A stretch of DNA of 64,000 nt from Legionella impletisoli (GCF_900639875.1 NZ_CAAAIA010000001.1:1-64000), one strand, 5' to 3'; positions 1 to 8,605 are shown, counted from the stretch's first letter. A program made the numbers and translations. Notes: generated by a model from the letters alone, not told the origin.

Positions 1-96
1 TGTTCTCTTCTTAATGCACTCGATTTATTAGAACGATATGACCCAGGAGAACTTAAACAAATGCTTCGCCAAATAATAGGAGAAGCATTTGTGTAG
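1..96 (+). CDS. 3' end of an unidentified protein-coding gene
   Basis: The first 93 bases read as 31 sense codons in frame 1 and end at a TAG (94-96). The predicted tail ends in EAFV and is Leu-rich and helical in character. No domain can be recognised from so short a piece, and the start lies outside the window. The reading frame is inferred only from its being open to the left edge, which for 31 codons is weak evidence. It is followed directly by a palindromic repeat. Confidence 0.4.
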   Translation, partial: CSLLNALDLLERYDPGELKQMLRQIIGEAFV

Positions 97-103
97 ATAC
101 CTA

Positions 104-176
104 TGGGCTTGACCGCAGCATCCATTGGGTTTGATGTGCCTAGCATGGATGCTGTGCTTAAAGCACAGCAGGTAGG
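104..176. repeat. Intergenic palindromic repeat (GGCTTGACC family)
   Basis: The element begins with GGCTTGACC (106-114). It holds an interrupted inverted repeat GCATCCAT/ATGGATGC and a strong hairpin of two 10-base arms, TGCTGTGCTT and AAGCACAGCA, around one A (150-170). There is no T-tract, so it is not a classical terminator. It shares its leading motif and overall layout with 6118-6190 and with each unit of the 9532-10034 array. Confidence 0.6.
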
Positions 177-197
177 GGTTTACATTCTATCTTCCAA

Positions 198-488
198 CTA
201 AGAACATATTTCTTGATACAAATCACGCCATAAAGGGTTTAAGCCTTCAATTAAGTCTATTTTCCATTGTCTGTGCCAGTTTTTTAATCGTTTTTCACGT
301 TGTGCAGCCCCTGCATAAGTATCATAGGTTTCGTAATAAACAAGCTTATGGATATTATATTTTGAAGTAAAAGAGGGAATGACATTATTTTTGTGCTCCC
401 AAACTCGTTTTATCAAGTTTGCTGTAGAACCTACATAAAGGGTTCCTTTACGTTGACTTGCCATAATATAAACATAAAAATCATTCAT
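198..488 (-). CDS. GIY-YIG nuclease superfamily protein
   Basis: This 96-residue protein matches the small stand-alone GIY-YIG domain proteins often annotated as UvrC-like endonucleases. The GIY-YIG signature is seen as VYIM (6-9) and LYVGST (17-22). A conserved Arg follows in KRVWEHK, and a REKRLKNWHR stretch typical of this group lies near residues 65-74. The length is normal for a single domain without added DNA-binding regions. Family members are presumed to cleave DNA, but the cellular role of these small forms is unknown. The ATG start at 486-488 is clear. The gene stands alone between repeat DNA and panE. Confidence 0.85.
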   Translation of the reverse strand: MNDFYVYIMASQRKGTLYVGSTANLIKRVWEHKNNVIPSFTSKYNIHKLVYYETYDTYAGAAQREKRLKNWHRQWKIDLIEGLNPLWRDLYQEICS

Positions 489-608
489 CCTAATTCCTTT
501 AGGTTGGACACTACAAGTTAACCAATGAGTTCGATATTATAAAAATCCAAATTTTGTTGATGTCGAACTGGTTTATTTTGAATGGATCCCATACAAAAAG
601 CTATCGCT

Positions 609-1556
609 TTAAATAGATAGTCCATTGACTTTAGCTTCTAACTCAGGCTTATAAACACGATAAAACTGGGCAATTAAAGCTGAGGAAAAAGGGGTAGGCA
701 GATATTTGGCTTTTGCTAATCGGACTAACTGCTCATTTAAATAGTTTAGTTCGGTTTTTTTTCCGTTTACCGCATCGGTATACATCGAGGAGTAATTAGC
801 CGCTGTTTGACGAATGACTTGCATAACGGTTTGAAATAGACCATCTGAAGTGATTTCTACCTCATATGCGTTCAGAACCAAAGCGATTTCATCACACTGT
901 TTACGAATTTCCTCTGGGCGACTTAGCAAATCCCCATTTTTGCATTGATAAATTGCGGTAAACATATTGATGGCGCAATTAATGGCAAACTTTTTCCACA
1001 TGAAAGGTTTGATATCATTTTGCCACTGAATCGTTAGTTTCGTTTGTTCAAAGCTTGCTTTTATCGCTTCGGTTTCTGTGAAAGTAAAATGGCCGTTTAG
1101 AATGCCTAATTGTAATTGACCGCCCATGCAGGCTTTAATTTTAAAAGGCTGTTCCAAATAAGCCCCCAGCGTGCTGATGCCAAGAACTAGTCTAAGATCA
1201 GGAAGAAACGCTTTGATTTCCTCAAGTACACCTATGCCGTTATGAATCATGACTACCAGCGCATTTTCTGCAAGAAAAGGCCGAATTTGGCGCAAAAGAG
1301 GGACGATGTCATACGCTTTGCAACATAGAATTAATTGCTGTATGGATGTTTCATGCAAATTTGAGACAATGTTTGCACGTGGCCTACATGAATAGGTGGT
1401 ATCTATGCTACAAAAGCGTAAGCCGCTATAGCGATCAAGCTGGGTTTGATCTTTAAGAAGTAATGTAACCTCTTGTCCACTTTGGTGTAGTTTACAGGCT
1501 ATTAAGGTTCCCATGGCGCCAATGCCAGCCACCCACCAGTTATTTTTTTTGCCCAT
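609..1556 (-). CDS. panE: 2-dehydropantoate 2-reductase (ketopantoate reductase)
   Basis: The enzyme reduces ketopantoate to pantoate with NADPH in pantothenate/CoA synthesis, in the cytoplasm. The 315-residue protein starts with a Rossmann nucleotide-binding loop, GIGAMG (11-16). The C-terminal ApbA domain holds the KKFAINCAIN stretch, equivalent to the region with the catalytic lysine, and the KKTELNYLNEQLV segment with the conserved acidic residue. Length is normal (about 300). It is monocistronic here, with no panB or panC nearby. The PanE/ApbA family has paralogues of unknown substrate, so the exact substrate is inferred. Confidence 0.85.
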   Translation of the reverse strand: MGKKNNWWVAGIGAMGTLIACKLHQSGQEVTLLLKDQTQLDRYSGLRFCSIDTTYSCRPRANIVSNLHETSIQQLILCCKAYDIVPLLRQIRPFLAENALVVMIHNGIGVLEEIKAFLPDLRLVLGISTLGAYLEQPFKIKACMGGQLQLGILNGHFTFTETEAIKASFEQTKLTIQWQNDIKPFMWKKFAINCAINMFTAIYQCKNGDLLSRPEEIRKQCDEIALVLNAYEVEITSDGLFQTVMQVIRQTAANYSSMYTDAVNGKKTELNYLNEQLVRLAKAKYLPTPFSSALIAQFYRVYKPELEAKVNGLSI

Positions 1557-2014
1557 CAGCCTATTCTCGTCTTCAAAAAAGGATTGTATATATTGAACCC
1601 AATAAAAGGCAATAAAAAATGAAAATCACCCTGTAAAATGGATAGGCAATCGCAATAGCCATGTAAAATCAACCTTTAAACCGAATACGCACAGACTTAT
1701 CCACAGAATTTGTGGATAACGAATATCCAAATTCCGACTATAGAAAGTGAAAAAAACCAATAGTGATAATGGGTTAGGGTGACTCAACGTGTTGGGGGTG
1801 TAAGTGTAATACTACTTGACAAGAAAAGTTATCCACAGTGTGTGGTTGTTGGATTTTTTAGGGAAGGATAGCTATCTTATCTAAAAAAAAACGAAAAAGA
1901 AATATCTAATAAAGAAAATAATTGATAGATGATAAAAAATATATCATGGTCAACTGAAACCGTTCAAAGCGGTTAGTATTTCACATCAATTGATCTTGAT
2001 GAGACTGTATAAAT
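1557..2014. other. 458-bp spacer with DnaA boxes and an A+T-rich tract
   Basis: No credible gene is seen. The spacer holds three exact matches to the DnaA-box consensus TTATCCACA: 1697-1705 (plus), 1711-1719 (minus) and 1829-1837 (plus). A very A+T-rich stretch follows at about 1857-1960. This resembles the parts of a replication-origin or DnaA-binding region, but no dnaA, dnaN, gidA or other origin-linked gene is in the window, so function is not claimed. Confidence 0.5.
1674..1720. repeat. DnaA-box palindrome repeat, copy 1
   Basis: A perfect inverted pair of TTATCCACA boxes (1697-1705 and 1711-1719, 5 bases apart) sits in a longer element. From 1685 to 1719 it matches 6345-6379 at 34 of 35 positions, and both copies are preceded by CTTTAAA. 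Looser similarity continues downstream in both copies. Confidence 0.8.
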
Positions 2015-2923
2015 CTAGATGGATTCAATGCGATAAAATGATTTTGCATTATGATAAAAAATAGATGCTTGTTCGGATTGAGATAATGAGTTTAACAAAG
2101 TTCGGTAAGCATCCCAAATGTGGTGAAAACCAGTGAAAACGCCTTCGGGTGGGTAATTGCTTCCCACTACACAGCGCTTAGGGGTGAAATATTCTAAAAT
2201 GGTTTCCACATAAGGAATAAGTTGCGGTACTGATAGTTGTTTGAAGATGACCGCAGCACCGCTAATTTTCATATGGACGTTTTCACATGCCGCTAATTTT
2301 TTAATTTGTTTTTGCCAAAAAGCAAAACCTTCTCCGCTCGAATCAATGGGCCATAATAGATGATTGACCATAATAGGTACATCTGGGTGTTTCGTTGCGG
2401 TAGCGATTAAATCGTCCGCTTGGGTATCATAGATTTGCACATCAAAACTTAAGTTCAATGGTTTAAGAAGTGAAAAATTCTTTTGCCATACGGGATTTTT
2501 AAAGTGATTTTGATCGGTTAGCGAAAGCGCTGGTTTTCCTTCGTAATAAGTTAAGAGCATGCGGATCCCTTTTAAATAAGGGCTAAGCAAATGCGTTTTT
2601 AAATGCTTGGCAGCGTCGCGCTCACTTAAATTGACTTGGGCCACAATGGCATTAGGGATCCCCGTTTTTAGAGTTTGGTGCGTTAACCATTGAGTTTCTT
2701 TAATGGAGTCATTGGCTTCATATTGTAAATGAACGGTTCCTACGATGTTTTCTGGTTTGGCAAGGGCTTCATAATCTTCTGGTAAAAAGTTCTTTGCTAG
2801 AAAGGAATATCCCTCACCTAAGATTTGTATTTGCTCTGGGCGCTCTGAGGTCAACCAATCGTAGTTTCCCGTACTTAAATTACACAAGTGCATGTGGCTA
2901 TCAATAATTTTTCCGTTATACAT
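2015..2923 (-). CDS. Amidohydrolase-family TIM-barrel hydrolase (COG3618 type)
   Basis: The 302-residue protein belongs to the amidohydrolase-2 group that includes fuconolactonases and 2-pyrone-4,6-dicarboxylate hydrolase. The first-strand HxH metal motif is visible at the N terminus (IDSHMHL, H10 and H12). A strand-end His is seen in VNHLLWP. The last-strand motif reads GSNYPPEG, with Asn where many amidohydrolases have the catalytic Asp; I recall this variant as present in part of the family. The substrate is probably a lactone but cannot be told. It lies 62 bases downstream of ubiX on the same strand and may be co-transcribed with it. Confidence 0.75.
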   Translation of the reverse strand: MYNGKIIDSHMHLCNLSTGNYDWLTSERPEQIQILGEGYSFLAKNFLPEDYEALAKPENIVGTVHLQYEANDSIKETQWLTHQTLKTGIPNAIVAQVNLSERDAAKHLKTHLLSPYLKGIRMLLTYYEGKPALSLTDQNHFKNPVWQKNFSLLKPLNLSFDVQIYDTQADDLIATATKHPDVPIMVNHLLWPIDSSGEGFAFWQKQIKKLAACENVHMKISGAAVIFKQLSVPQLIPYVETILEYFTPKRCVVGSNYPPEGVFTGFHHIWDAYRTLLNSLSQSEQASIFYHNAKSFYRIESI

Positions 2924-2985
2924 TGCAATCCATTCCTTGGTGGCTTAACAGAAAGTATAGAACATCCCTTTTAACTGAATTTAAA

Positions 2986-3558
2986 TTATTGCCATCGTCT
3001 AACTATCTTGACGTCAATATCAAATAAGTCGAGTACTCTTCCGACGCTGTGGTTAACGAGATCATCTAAGCTTTGAGGGTGGTTGTAAAAAGCTGGTACG
3101 GGTGGGGCAATAATGCCGCCCATTTGGGTGATCTTAAGCATATTCTCAAGATGAGCAGCATTAAGAGGGGACTCGCGAACCATTAGGACCAATTTGCGCC
3201 GCTCTTTTAAAATCACATCAGCCGCTCGTGTTAACGCATTGCTACCTAATCCATGAGCAATTTCTGCTAACGTATGCATAGAACAGGGAGCAATAATCAT
3301 ACCCAATGTCGTAAAAGAACCACTGGCAATTGAGCAGCCCACATCTTGTATGTGGTGGTAGTGGTCAGCGAGCTTGCTAAGCTCATCTGCACTAAGAGAT
3401 GTTTCATATTGTCGGACTTGTTGCGCTGCTTTGGTGACAATCAAATGCGTCTCAATAGATAACGGACGAATTAATTCGAGTAGCCGAATACCATACTGAA
3501 TTCCGCTGGCTCCGCTAATGCCAATGATAAGACGTTGTTTCGTTTCACGTATTGTCAT
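2986..3558 (-). CDS. ubiX: Flavin prenyltransferase UbiX
   Basis: UbiX joins a dimethylallyl group to FMN to make the prenylated flavin cofactor used by the UbiD decarboxylase in ubiquinone synthesis. The 190-residue protein has the N-terminal GISGASGIQYG phosphate-binding loop (13-23) and the APCSMHTLAEIAHG stretch. The Arg/Glu-rich LKERRKLVLMVRE segment that binds the prenyl phosphate is also present. Length is normal. No ubiD is found in this window. The start ATG at 3556-3558 gives the usual short lead into the Rossmann-like fold. Confidence 0.93.
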   Translation of the reverse strand: MTIRETKQRLIIGISGASGIQYGIRLLELIRPLSIETHLIVTKAAQQVRQYETSLSADELSKLADHYHHIQDVGCSIASGSFTTLGMIIAPCSMHTLAEIAHGLGSNALTRAADVILKERRKLVLMVRESPLNAAHLENMLKITQMGGIIAPPVPAFYNHPQSLDDLVNHSVGRVLDLFDIDVKIVRRWQ

Positions 3559-3623
3559 TCGGATCGCTGTTTGCGTTGATTTTTTTCATTATAAGCTATT
3601 GCCCTACACAATTCCTAGTTTGT

Positions 3624-3652
3624 TTGTAAATTAATAAATCACTGAGTATAAT
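3624..3652 (+). promoter_or_regulatory. Sigma-70-type promoter for the 3691 gene
   Basis: A -35-like TTGTAA (3624-3629) and a perfect -10 TATAAT (3647-3652) are spaced by 17 bases. The ATG at 3691 lies about 38 bases further on. It is the best promoter match I noticed in the first 10 kb. Confidence 0.55.
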
Positions 3653-3690
3653 CGCCCCCACCATGACGGTTGAGATTAAACTGAGGAACT

Positions 3691-4131
3691 ATGAAAAAAA
3701 AGGTTTTAGCGCTAGGAGCGATTCTTACGATTCTAAGTCTTGAAAGTTATGCAGATTCCAACAATTGCGAAAACTTCAATGTACTCATCACCAATAACAC
3801 CAACCAGACTTGTCGATTATTAAATCATTCATTAAACGCAGGGTATTATAAATATACATCAAGCGTGCCTGTTTTTATTCCTGCGAATACAACGACTTAC
3901 CCGATTACCTTAACGCAAGGGATAATGGGCCCAGAATTGATTTTATCTTATGACTGCGGTGAGCATCGAACGATTACCTTAAGAAGTAAACAAACCCTTT
4001 GCTTTTTTCATGCTGGCGATGTGCAAGGTCAAGTGCTTGCTGCCCATCATTTAAATGCAGATTATATCGGTCATACGGGCAGTTTTTTCTGGTCCCAGCA
4101 TGGTTCCCTCCAATGGAGAATTTTTGGTTAA
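3691..4131 (+). CDS. Small exported protein of unknown function
   Basis: The 146-residue protein begins with a Sec signal peptide: KKK, then a hydrophobic core and a likely cleavage after SYA near residue 21. The mature part is about 125 residues, has several Cys (in NNCENF, QTCRLL, YDCGEH and TLCFFH) that could form disulfides in the periplasm, and reads as beta-rich. I recognise no family. Its own promoter lies just upstream. The next gene starts 16 bases downstream and may be co-transcribed. Confidence 0.7.
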   Translation: MKKKVLALGAILTILSLESYADSNNCENFNVLITNNTNQTCRLLNHSLNAGYYKYTSSVPVFIPANTTTYPITLTQGIMGPELILSYDCGEHRTITLRSKQTLCFFHAGDVQGQVLAAHHLNADYIGHTGSFFWSQHGSLQWRIFG

Positions 4132-4147
4132 CATCAAGGAGCATAAG

Positions 4148-4522
4148 ATGTACATTGAAAAATTAAAAGAAATGTTTTCTGAAATGGTCATCAAAAAAAA
4201 TGCTTCATTGATTCCAGAGTATTACCATGAAGATTTTTTACTGTATACGAATGATATAAAAACTAATTACGATGAGTTTTTGACTTCGCATATTGCTTAT
4301 TATCAAACCCCAATTCAATATTCGATTGAATACGATGAAGAAACTCTTCTTGAACAAGACGAGAAAATAGCGGGTCGAGTTTGGATCACCACAAAAAGAC
4401 CCAATGAGGCGGCTACTAAGATTGAAGTGATCTTAATTGGTCATTACAAAGAAGGAAAATTGCATCGCTTGTGGGAGCTAACCTACCCCGATTGGTCAAA
4501 GCTTCCCGCGTTTGAAGAATAG
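4148..4522 (+). CDS. NTF2/SnoaL-like domain protein
   Basis: The 124-residue cytoplasmic protein looks like a single-domain SnoaL/NTF2-like cone fold: an N-terminal helix (EKLKEMFSEMV), an aromatic EYYHEDFLLY segment, then strands ending in EVILIGHYKEGKLHRLWEL. Such proteins are enzymes or ligand-binding domains of varied role, so no function is given. The ATG at 4148 is chosen because AAGGAG lies just upstream; the frame is open further 5' but that would overlap the preceding gene. Confidence 0.7.
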   Translation: MYIEKLKEMFSEMVIKKNASLIPEYYHEDFLLYTNDIKTNYDEFLTSHIAYYQTPIQYSIEYDEETLLEQDEKIAGRVWITTKRPNEAATKIEVILIGHYKEGKLHRLWELTYPDWSKLPAFEE

Positions 4523-4661
4523 ATTAACATAGACTTCCATTTAAGTTATCCTGAAGAGACTGAAATTCGTTGCTCTCTGGATCTGCTAAACATCGAACAG
4601 ATGCTAGAGAGCATTGCTAATCAACCCATTATTAGTGAATGACTTATTCAAGGATGACTCT

Positions 4662-6080
4662 ATGAATATCATCGCCCTTAAAAGAACGGTCACCAAGTTA
4701 TCGCTTGTTTTTTTACTTCTTGTTACAAATTTTGTTTACGCAGCTTCCTTGAAAGAAGACTTGGATTCATTAATTGCAATGGAATTGCCGCAAGCATCTG
4801 TAGGGGTTGTGATTAAAGACCTAGGAAGAGGCCAGACCCTTTATGAGCAAAATCCAAATAAATTGTTAAGTCCTGCGAGCGGCATGAAAATTTTTACCGC
4901 TGCTGCATCCTTGTATCGTCTTGGTCCACAGTTTCACTATGAAACGTCTTTATTAAAAGATGATCGCAATATATATGTGCGATTTAGTGGGGATCCTTCA
5001 CTTACGAAAGAAAATTTGACTCAACTCATTCAATCCTTAAAAAAGCATTTAATTCAAACGATTGCGGGTAATGTGGTGATTGATGACTCGAAATTTAAAC
5101 CACCTTACTACGCTGCTGGAATTAATTATGATGATTTAGGCTGGTATTACGTTGCACCTTCCTCGGCGGTTATTTTAAATGAGAATAAAGAATCATTTGA
5201 GTTTGTAAGCCCAAAAACCATTGGCCACCCGGTGAAAATACAAAGTAAAAACCCTAATCCACCGGTAAAACTCATTAATAACTTAATTTCAGTGAGTCAT
5301 GCGAAAGAGCGTAATCATTGTAATTTTAATATCGATATCCGGCCGAATAATACACTAAAACTATATGGCTGTTTACCGCAGTATAAACAGGTTCGACACC
5401 TGGCTTTAGCAATACCCGAGCCATCCTTATATGCCAAAGAAGTCATTAATGAGGCTTTAAAAAACAGTGGAATTGAGCTCCAAGGAAAAATCATTATAGG
5501 CAAAACCCCAGGCCATGCAACGCTTATCGCGAGTCACCAATCTCCTGAGCTCGTCAAATTAGTGGGACATATGTTAAAAGAGTCCGATAATGTGTATGCG
5601 GATAGTTTGACAAAACTACTGGGCTATTCTTTGACCCGAGAAGGAACCTATAAGCAGGGCGCTTATGCAATTAAACAAATTATTGCAAAACATACAACGC
5701 TTGATACCAAGAAAATGGACATTTCAGATGGACAAGGCACCCGATACAATCTTATTACGCCTTATCAAATGGTGACTTTGCTCACTGATTTATATAACGA
5801 TAAGTCCATTTGGCCTTATTTATCTGAAGCGCTTCCTCGTATGGGAGAGTCTGGTTCCTTGCAAGCACGAATGAAAGAAACAGATTTAGAAAAAAAAGTT
5901 CTAGCAAAAACAGGCACCATGCATGATATGTCTTCATTATCAGGCTATGTGATGACTCAATCCGGCAAGCCTCTGGCATTTTCTATTATGATTAACAACG
6001 TCCATCTCCCTATTGGCAAAGCAAAACAACTGGAAGAAAAGATGTTGCTTATCTTATCAAAGCATATTAATGGCGCTTAG
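4662..6080 (+). CDS. dacB: D-alanyl-D-alanine carboxypeptidase/endopeptidase (PBP4, S13 family)
   Basis: DacB trims and cuts peptidoglycan cross-links in the periplasm. The 472-residue protein has a signal peptide ending near residue 27 (FVYAAS). The three serine-peptidase motifs are present: SxxK as SGMK (S73/K76), SxN as SDN near 307, and KTG in LAKTGTMHDM near 424. A PBP4-like insertion lies between the first two motifs, and the length matches E. coli PBP4 (477). The ATG at 4662 is chosen because AAGGA precedes it and it gives a clean signal peptide; an upstream in-frame start would add 16 residues. Confidence 0.9.
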   Translation: MNIIALKRTVTKLSLVFLLLVTNFVYAASLKEDLDSLIAMELPQASVGVVIKDLGRGQTLYEQNPNKLLSPASGMKIFTAAASLYRLGPQFHYETSLLKDDRNIYVRFSGDPSLTKENLTQLIQSLKKHLIQTIAGNVVIDDSKFKPPYYAAGINYDDLGWYYVAPSSAVILNENKESFEFVSPKTIGHPVKIQSKNPNPPVKLINNLISVSHAKERNHCNFNIDIRPNNTLKLYGCLPQYKQVRHLALAIPEPSLYAKEVINEALKNSGIELQGKIIIGKTPGHATLIASHQSPELVKLVGHMLKESDNVYADSLTKLLGYSLTREGTYKQGAYAIKQIIAKHTTLDTKKMDISDGQGTRYNLITPYQMVTLLTDLYNDKSIWPYLSEALPRMGESGSLQARMKETDLEKKVLAKTGTMHDMSSLSGYVMTQSGKPLAFSIMINNVHLPIGKAKQLEEKMLLILSKHINGA

Positions 6081-6117
6081 GGCTGTCTCTTCTACACATC
6101 TTAAGCCTACGCCATAC

Positions 6118-6190
6118 GGCTTGACCGGGTGGCCCAGCGTTTTAGCGCAGTACTTATAGATTCTGTGCTCAAGTCACAGAACCTAGAAGA
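6118..6190. repeat. Intergenic palindromic repeat (GGCTTGACC family)
   Basis: It starts with GGCTTGACC (6118-6126) and contains the hairpin TTCTGTG-ctcaagt-CACAGAA (6161-6181). The motif order resembles the element at 104-176, though the sequence between motifs is diverged. It may also help end transcription of dacB, but there is no T-tract. Confidence 0.5.
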
Positions 6191-6334
6191 CTAGAGCTGG
6201 ATTAGATTTTCAGAGATGCGTAGAAGATTCAGTGCTTAGGGGGGGATCCAACAGGGTGATGTTATGCAAGCGACAATAATCTGATGAACTGGAGAATCTC
6301 TGATCAACGGGGTAACTCACTGAGTTTATCGGAT

Positions 6335-6380
6335 CTTTAAAGGGATACACACAGACTTATCCACAGAATTTGTGGATAAG
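6335..6380. repeat. DnaA-box palindrome repeat, copy 2
   Basis: TTATCCACA (6357-6365) and its reverse complement (6371-6379) form the same 5-base-spaced palindrome as at 1697-1719. Positions 6345-6379 match 1685-1719 with a single difference. Confidence 0.8.
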
Positions 6381-6502
6381 CGAGCGCGTTATTTGAAACT
6401 TAAAAATTACGACTAGCCTTTGTGGTGTTGATTTTTTGATAAAAAATTAAAAAAAGTCAATATAAAATTACAACCTGGTCAAAAAAAATATCCACAACTT
6501 TT

Positions 6503-7261
6503 TCAAATCAAATCGTTAATTAAACTGCTTGCTCCTAAACGAAACCATTGGCTATTTACCGGTCGATTTAATAGGTATTCCCCTAGGTGGATAAATTCTA
6601 ATGCTTGGGCTTTGGTTTTGATTCCTCCTGAGGCCTTAAAACCGCAGGATCTTGAGGAGTCTTTAATCGCTTGCAAGATAGCAAAGGCCGCTTCGGATGT
6701 TGCGCCGATTGCTATTTTACCCGTGGATGTTTTAATAAAATCACAACCGAGTTGGATGAGTTCAGAACTAAGATCATAAACCATCGAGAGGGAGGGTAGG
6801 GCTCCTGTTTCAATAATAACTTTAAATGTAACGTTATGAAGTTTACAAAGATGAAGGCTATGTTCACATAAAGATAAAGCCTTTGCTTTTTGACCTTCAA
6901 GATATAACGAATAGGGAAAAACGTAATCGATTTCATCTACTTGGTATTGGTTAACTACGTTTAAAATAGATTGCTGGACGTTATCTTGAGGTGTATTTCC
7001 TGTCGGAAAATTAATAACCGTTGCTATTTTTAGTGCATGAGGATTTTGAATGCTTGAAAGACGGTCGGGGAAAATACATAGGGCGGCTACATTTAACTGT
7101 GTGCCTACTTCTTGCAATTTGAGGATCTCTTCTTTAGTCGCAGTCTCTCTGAGCAAGGTTAAGTCGATTATTTGAAGCACTTCTTGATTGCTAACCGATC
7201 GTGGCGAACAGTTAGCAAGGGATTGTTTTATTTGATTAAATTTATCTTCTAAATTCGACAT
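6503..7261 (-). CDS. deoC: Deoxyribose-phosphate aldolase
   Basis: DeoC splits 2-deoxyribose-5-phosphate into acetaldehyde and glyceraldehyde-3-phosphate, the last step of deoxynucleoside catabolism. The 252-residue TIM barrel shows the Schiff-base lysine in FIKTSTGK and the second active-site lysine in GFKASGGIK. The conserved VINFPTGN segment is also present. Length agrees with the E. coli enzyme (259). It lies 79 bases downstream of the purine nucleoside phosphorylase gene and is probably the last gene of the cdd-punA-deoC unit. No phosphopentomutase (deoB) is nearby. Confidence 0.92.
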   Translation of the reverse strand: MSNLEDKFNQIKQSLANCSPRSVSNQEVLQIIDLTLLRETATKEEILKLQEVGTQLNVAALCIFPDRLSSIQNPHALKIATVINFPTGNTPQDNVQQSILNVVNQYQVDEIDYVFPYSLYLEGQKAKALSLCEHSLHLCKLHNVTFKVIIETGALPSLSMVYDLSSELIQLGCDFIKTSTGKIAIGATSEAAFAILQAIKDSSRSCGFKASGGIKTKAQALEFIHLGEYLLNRPVNSQWFRLGASSLINDLI

Positions 7262-7340
7262 TCCGCCCCCGCGTCTTTTTTGCTAAAAATTGAGAAAATT
7301 TGAATCTAAAAAATATTGTGGTGCGGAAAGTCTGCTAAAT

Positions 7341-8171
7341 TCATGCCAGTTCAGCGATAAATTGTTTGACTAATAAATTCAATTTTTCAGCCGCCTGGGT
7401 AGCCATGAGTACCACCGCATCATGACTGTGGCTGGTTTTTGCAAGCCCTGTTGCATAGTTTGTAATCGTAGCAATAACGGCGACTTTCATTCCGCAATGG
7501 TTTGCCACGAGAACTTCTGGAACGGTAGACATGCCAACTGCATCGGCGCCTAAAATCCGAAACGCTTGAATTTCAGCGGCAGTTTCATAGTTTGGGCCTA
7601 GCACGGATATATATACACCTTGATTTAACGTAATTTGCTCCTTATGAGCAATTCTTAATAACTTCTCTCTTAGACCAATATCGTAAGCATTATCCAATGG
7701 GAAAAATCTAGGTCCAAATTCGTCATCGTTTGGCCCGACCAAAGGATTTCCTGGTTGCAGATTAATATGATCGGTGATCAACATCAGCTCGCCAGGCCCA
7801 ACATCTTCTCTTAAAGAGCCTGAGGCATTGGTGGCTAAAAAATTATTACATCCAAGTACTTTTAGGGTGCGAATATAGGTTTTGACGGCTTCAAAGCTTG
7901 ATTCACCTTCATAACTATGAGAGCGACCTTGCAAACACACAACGCCAACGCCGTTTAAATAACCCAATACCAAATTACCGCCATGCCCATGAACGGTAGG
8001 TTTTGGGAAGCCTGGTAGTTCGCTGTAATGGATGGATATAGAATCTTCAAGTGCCTCAGCAAAACTCCCTAAACCAGATCCTAACACAATGCCTATAGTA
8101 GGCTTAAAGGAAGGCAGCCGCTTTTGAATGAGTTCAGCAGCTAAGTGGGGGTTAGATGGTGTTTCAGTCAT
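7341..8171 (-). CDS. punA: Purine nucleoside phosphorylase (trimeric PNP-I type)
   Basis: The enzyme uses phosphate to split inosine, guanosine and their deoxy forms into base and (deoxy)ribose-1-phosphate. The 276-residue protein has the phosphate-binding IVLGSGLGSF near the N terminus, then TVHGHGGNLVLG and QGRSHSYEG. The base-pocket segment GMSTVPEVLVANHCGMKVA is also clear. It belongs to the trimeric mammalian-like class (as XapA), not the hexameric DeoD class, so punA is used rather than deoD. Its start overlaps the end of cdd by 8 bases, which indicates translational coupling. Confidence 0.9.
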   Translation of the reverse strand: MTETPSNPHLAAELIQKRLPSFKPTIGIVLGSGLGSFAEALEDSISIHYSELPGFPKPTVHGHGGNLVLGYLNGVGVVCLQGRSHSYEGESSFEAVKTYIRTLKVLGCNNFLATNASGSLREDVGPGELMLITDHINLQPGNPLVGPNDDEFGPRFFPLDNAYDIGLREKLLRIAHKEQITLNQGVYISVLGPNYETAAEIQAFRILGADAVGMSTVPEVLVANHCGMKVAVIATITNYATGLAKTSHSHDAVVLMATQAAEKLNLLVKQFIAELA

Positions 8172-8580
8172 GATTACTTCCAGATTTGGGTTTAAATGTA
8201 AAGGCTAAAGGCAGGAGCTCATCAATGGTGAGTGTTTTTAACACGCGGTTGTGATCGCATAAATGAACCGTAGTACCTTTGCTTGCAAATTCTAAGATAC
8301 GTTGGCGGCAGGCCCCACAAGGGGAGCATAGTGTTTTTACACCATTCATTAATACTAAATCTTGAATTGAATTTTTGCCCGCCGCAATCAGCTGTGCAAT
8401 CGCTGAGGTTTCTGCGCAGGTCGTTAAACTGTAAGAAGCGTTTTCAACATTGACACCAGTAAATAAATCGCCTTCTGGGCTGCTAAGACAACAAGCCACT
8501 TGAAAATTGGAATAGGGGGAATAAGCGTTTTTTAGAGCTTCGCGAGCTTTTTTAATCATCAAAGGTATTTGATCATTCAT
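8164..8580 (-). CDS. cdd: Cytidine deaminase
   Basis: Cdd deaminates cytidine and deoxycytidine to uridines in pyrimidine salvage. The 138-residue protein is the short, tetrameric form. It shows NVENASYSLTTCAE, with the zinc Cys and the catalytic Glu, and SPCGACRQ with the two other zinc cysteines. The residue after CAE is Thr where Arg is common. It is the first gene of the cdd-punA-deoC unit and has a good promoter directly upstream. Confidence 0.92.
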   Translation of the reverse strand: MNDQIPLMIKKAREALKNAYSPYSNFQVACCLSSPEGDLFTGVNVENASYSLTTCAETSAIAQLIAAGKNSIQDLVLMNGVKTLCSPCGACRQRILEFASKGTTVHLCDHNRVLKTLTIDELLPLAFTFKPKSGSNHD

Positions 8581-8605
8581 GGTGTTATCCTTTTAGCGCA
8601 TGCGA

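Larger units (their letters stand above)
6081..6502. other. 422-bp convergent spacer with two repeat elements
   Basis: No gene is seen between the converging dacB and deoC. The spacer contains a GGCTTGACC-type palindrome (6118-6190) and the second DnaA-box palindrome (6335-6380), followed by an A+T-rich tract and a near-match DnaA box ATATCCACA at 6488-6496. Confidence 0.5.

Noticed and set aside
1557..2014. Calling the DnaA-box spacer the chromosomal origin
   Set aside because: The boxes are real, but no origin-linked genes are present, and a near-copy of the palindrome occurs 4.7 kb away. Only a finding is reported.
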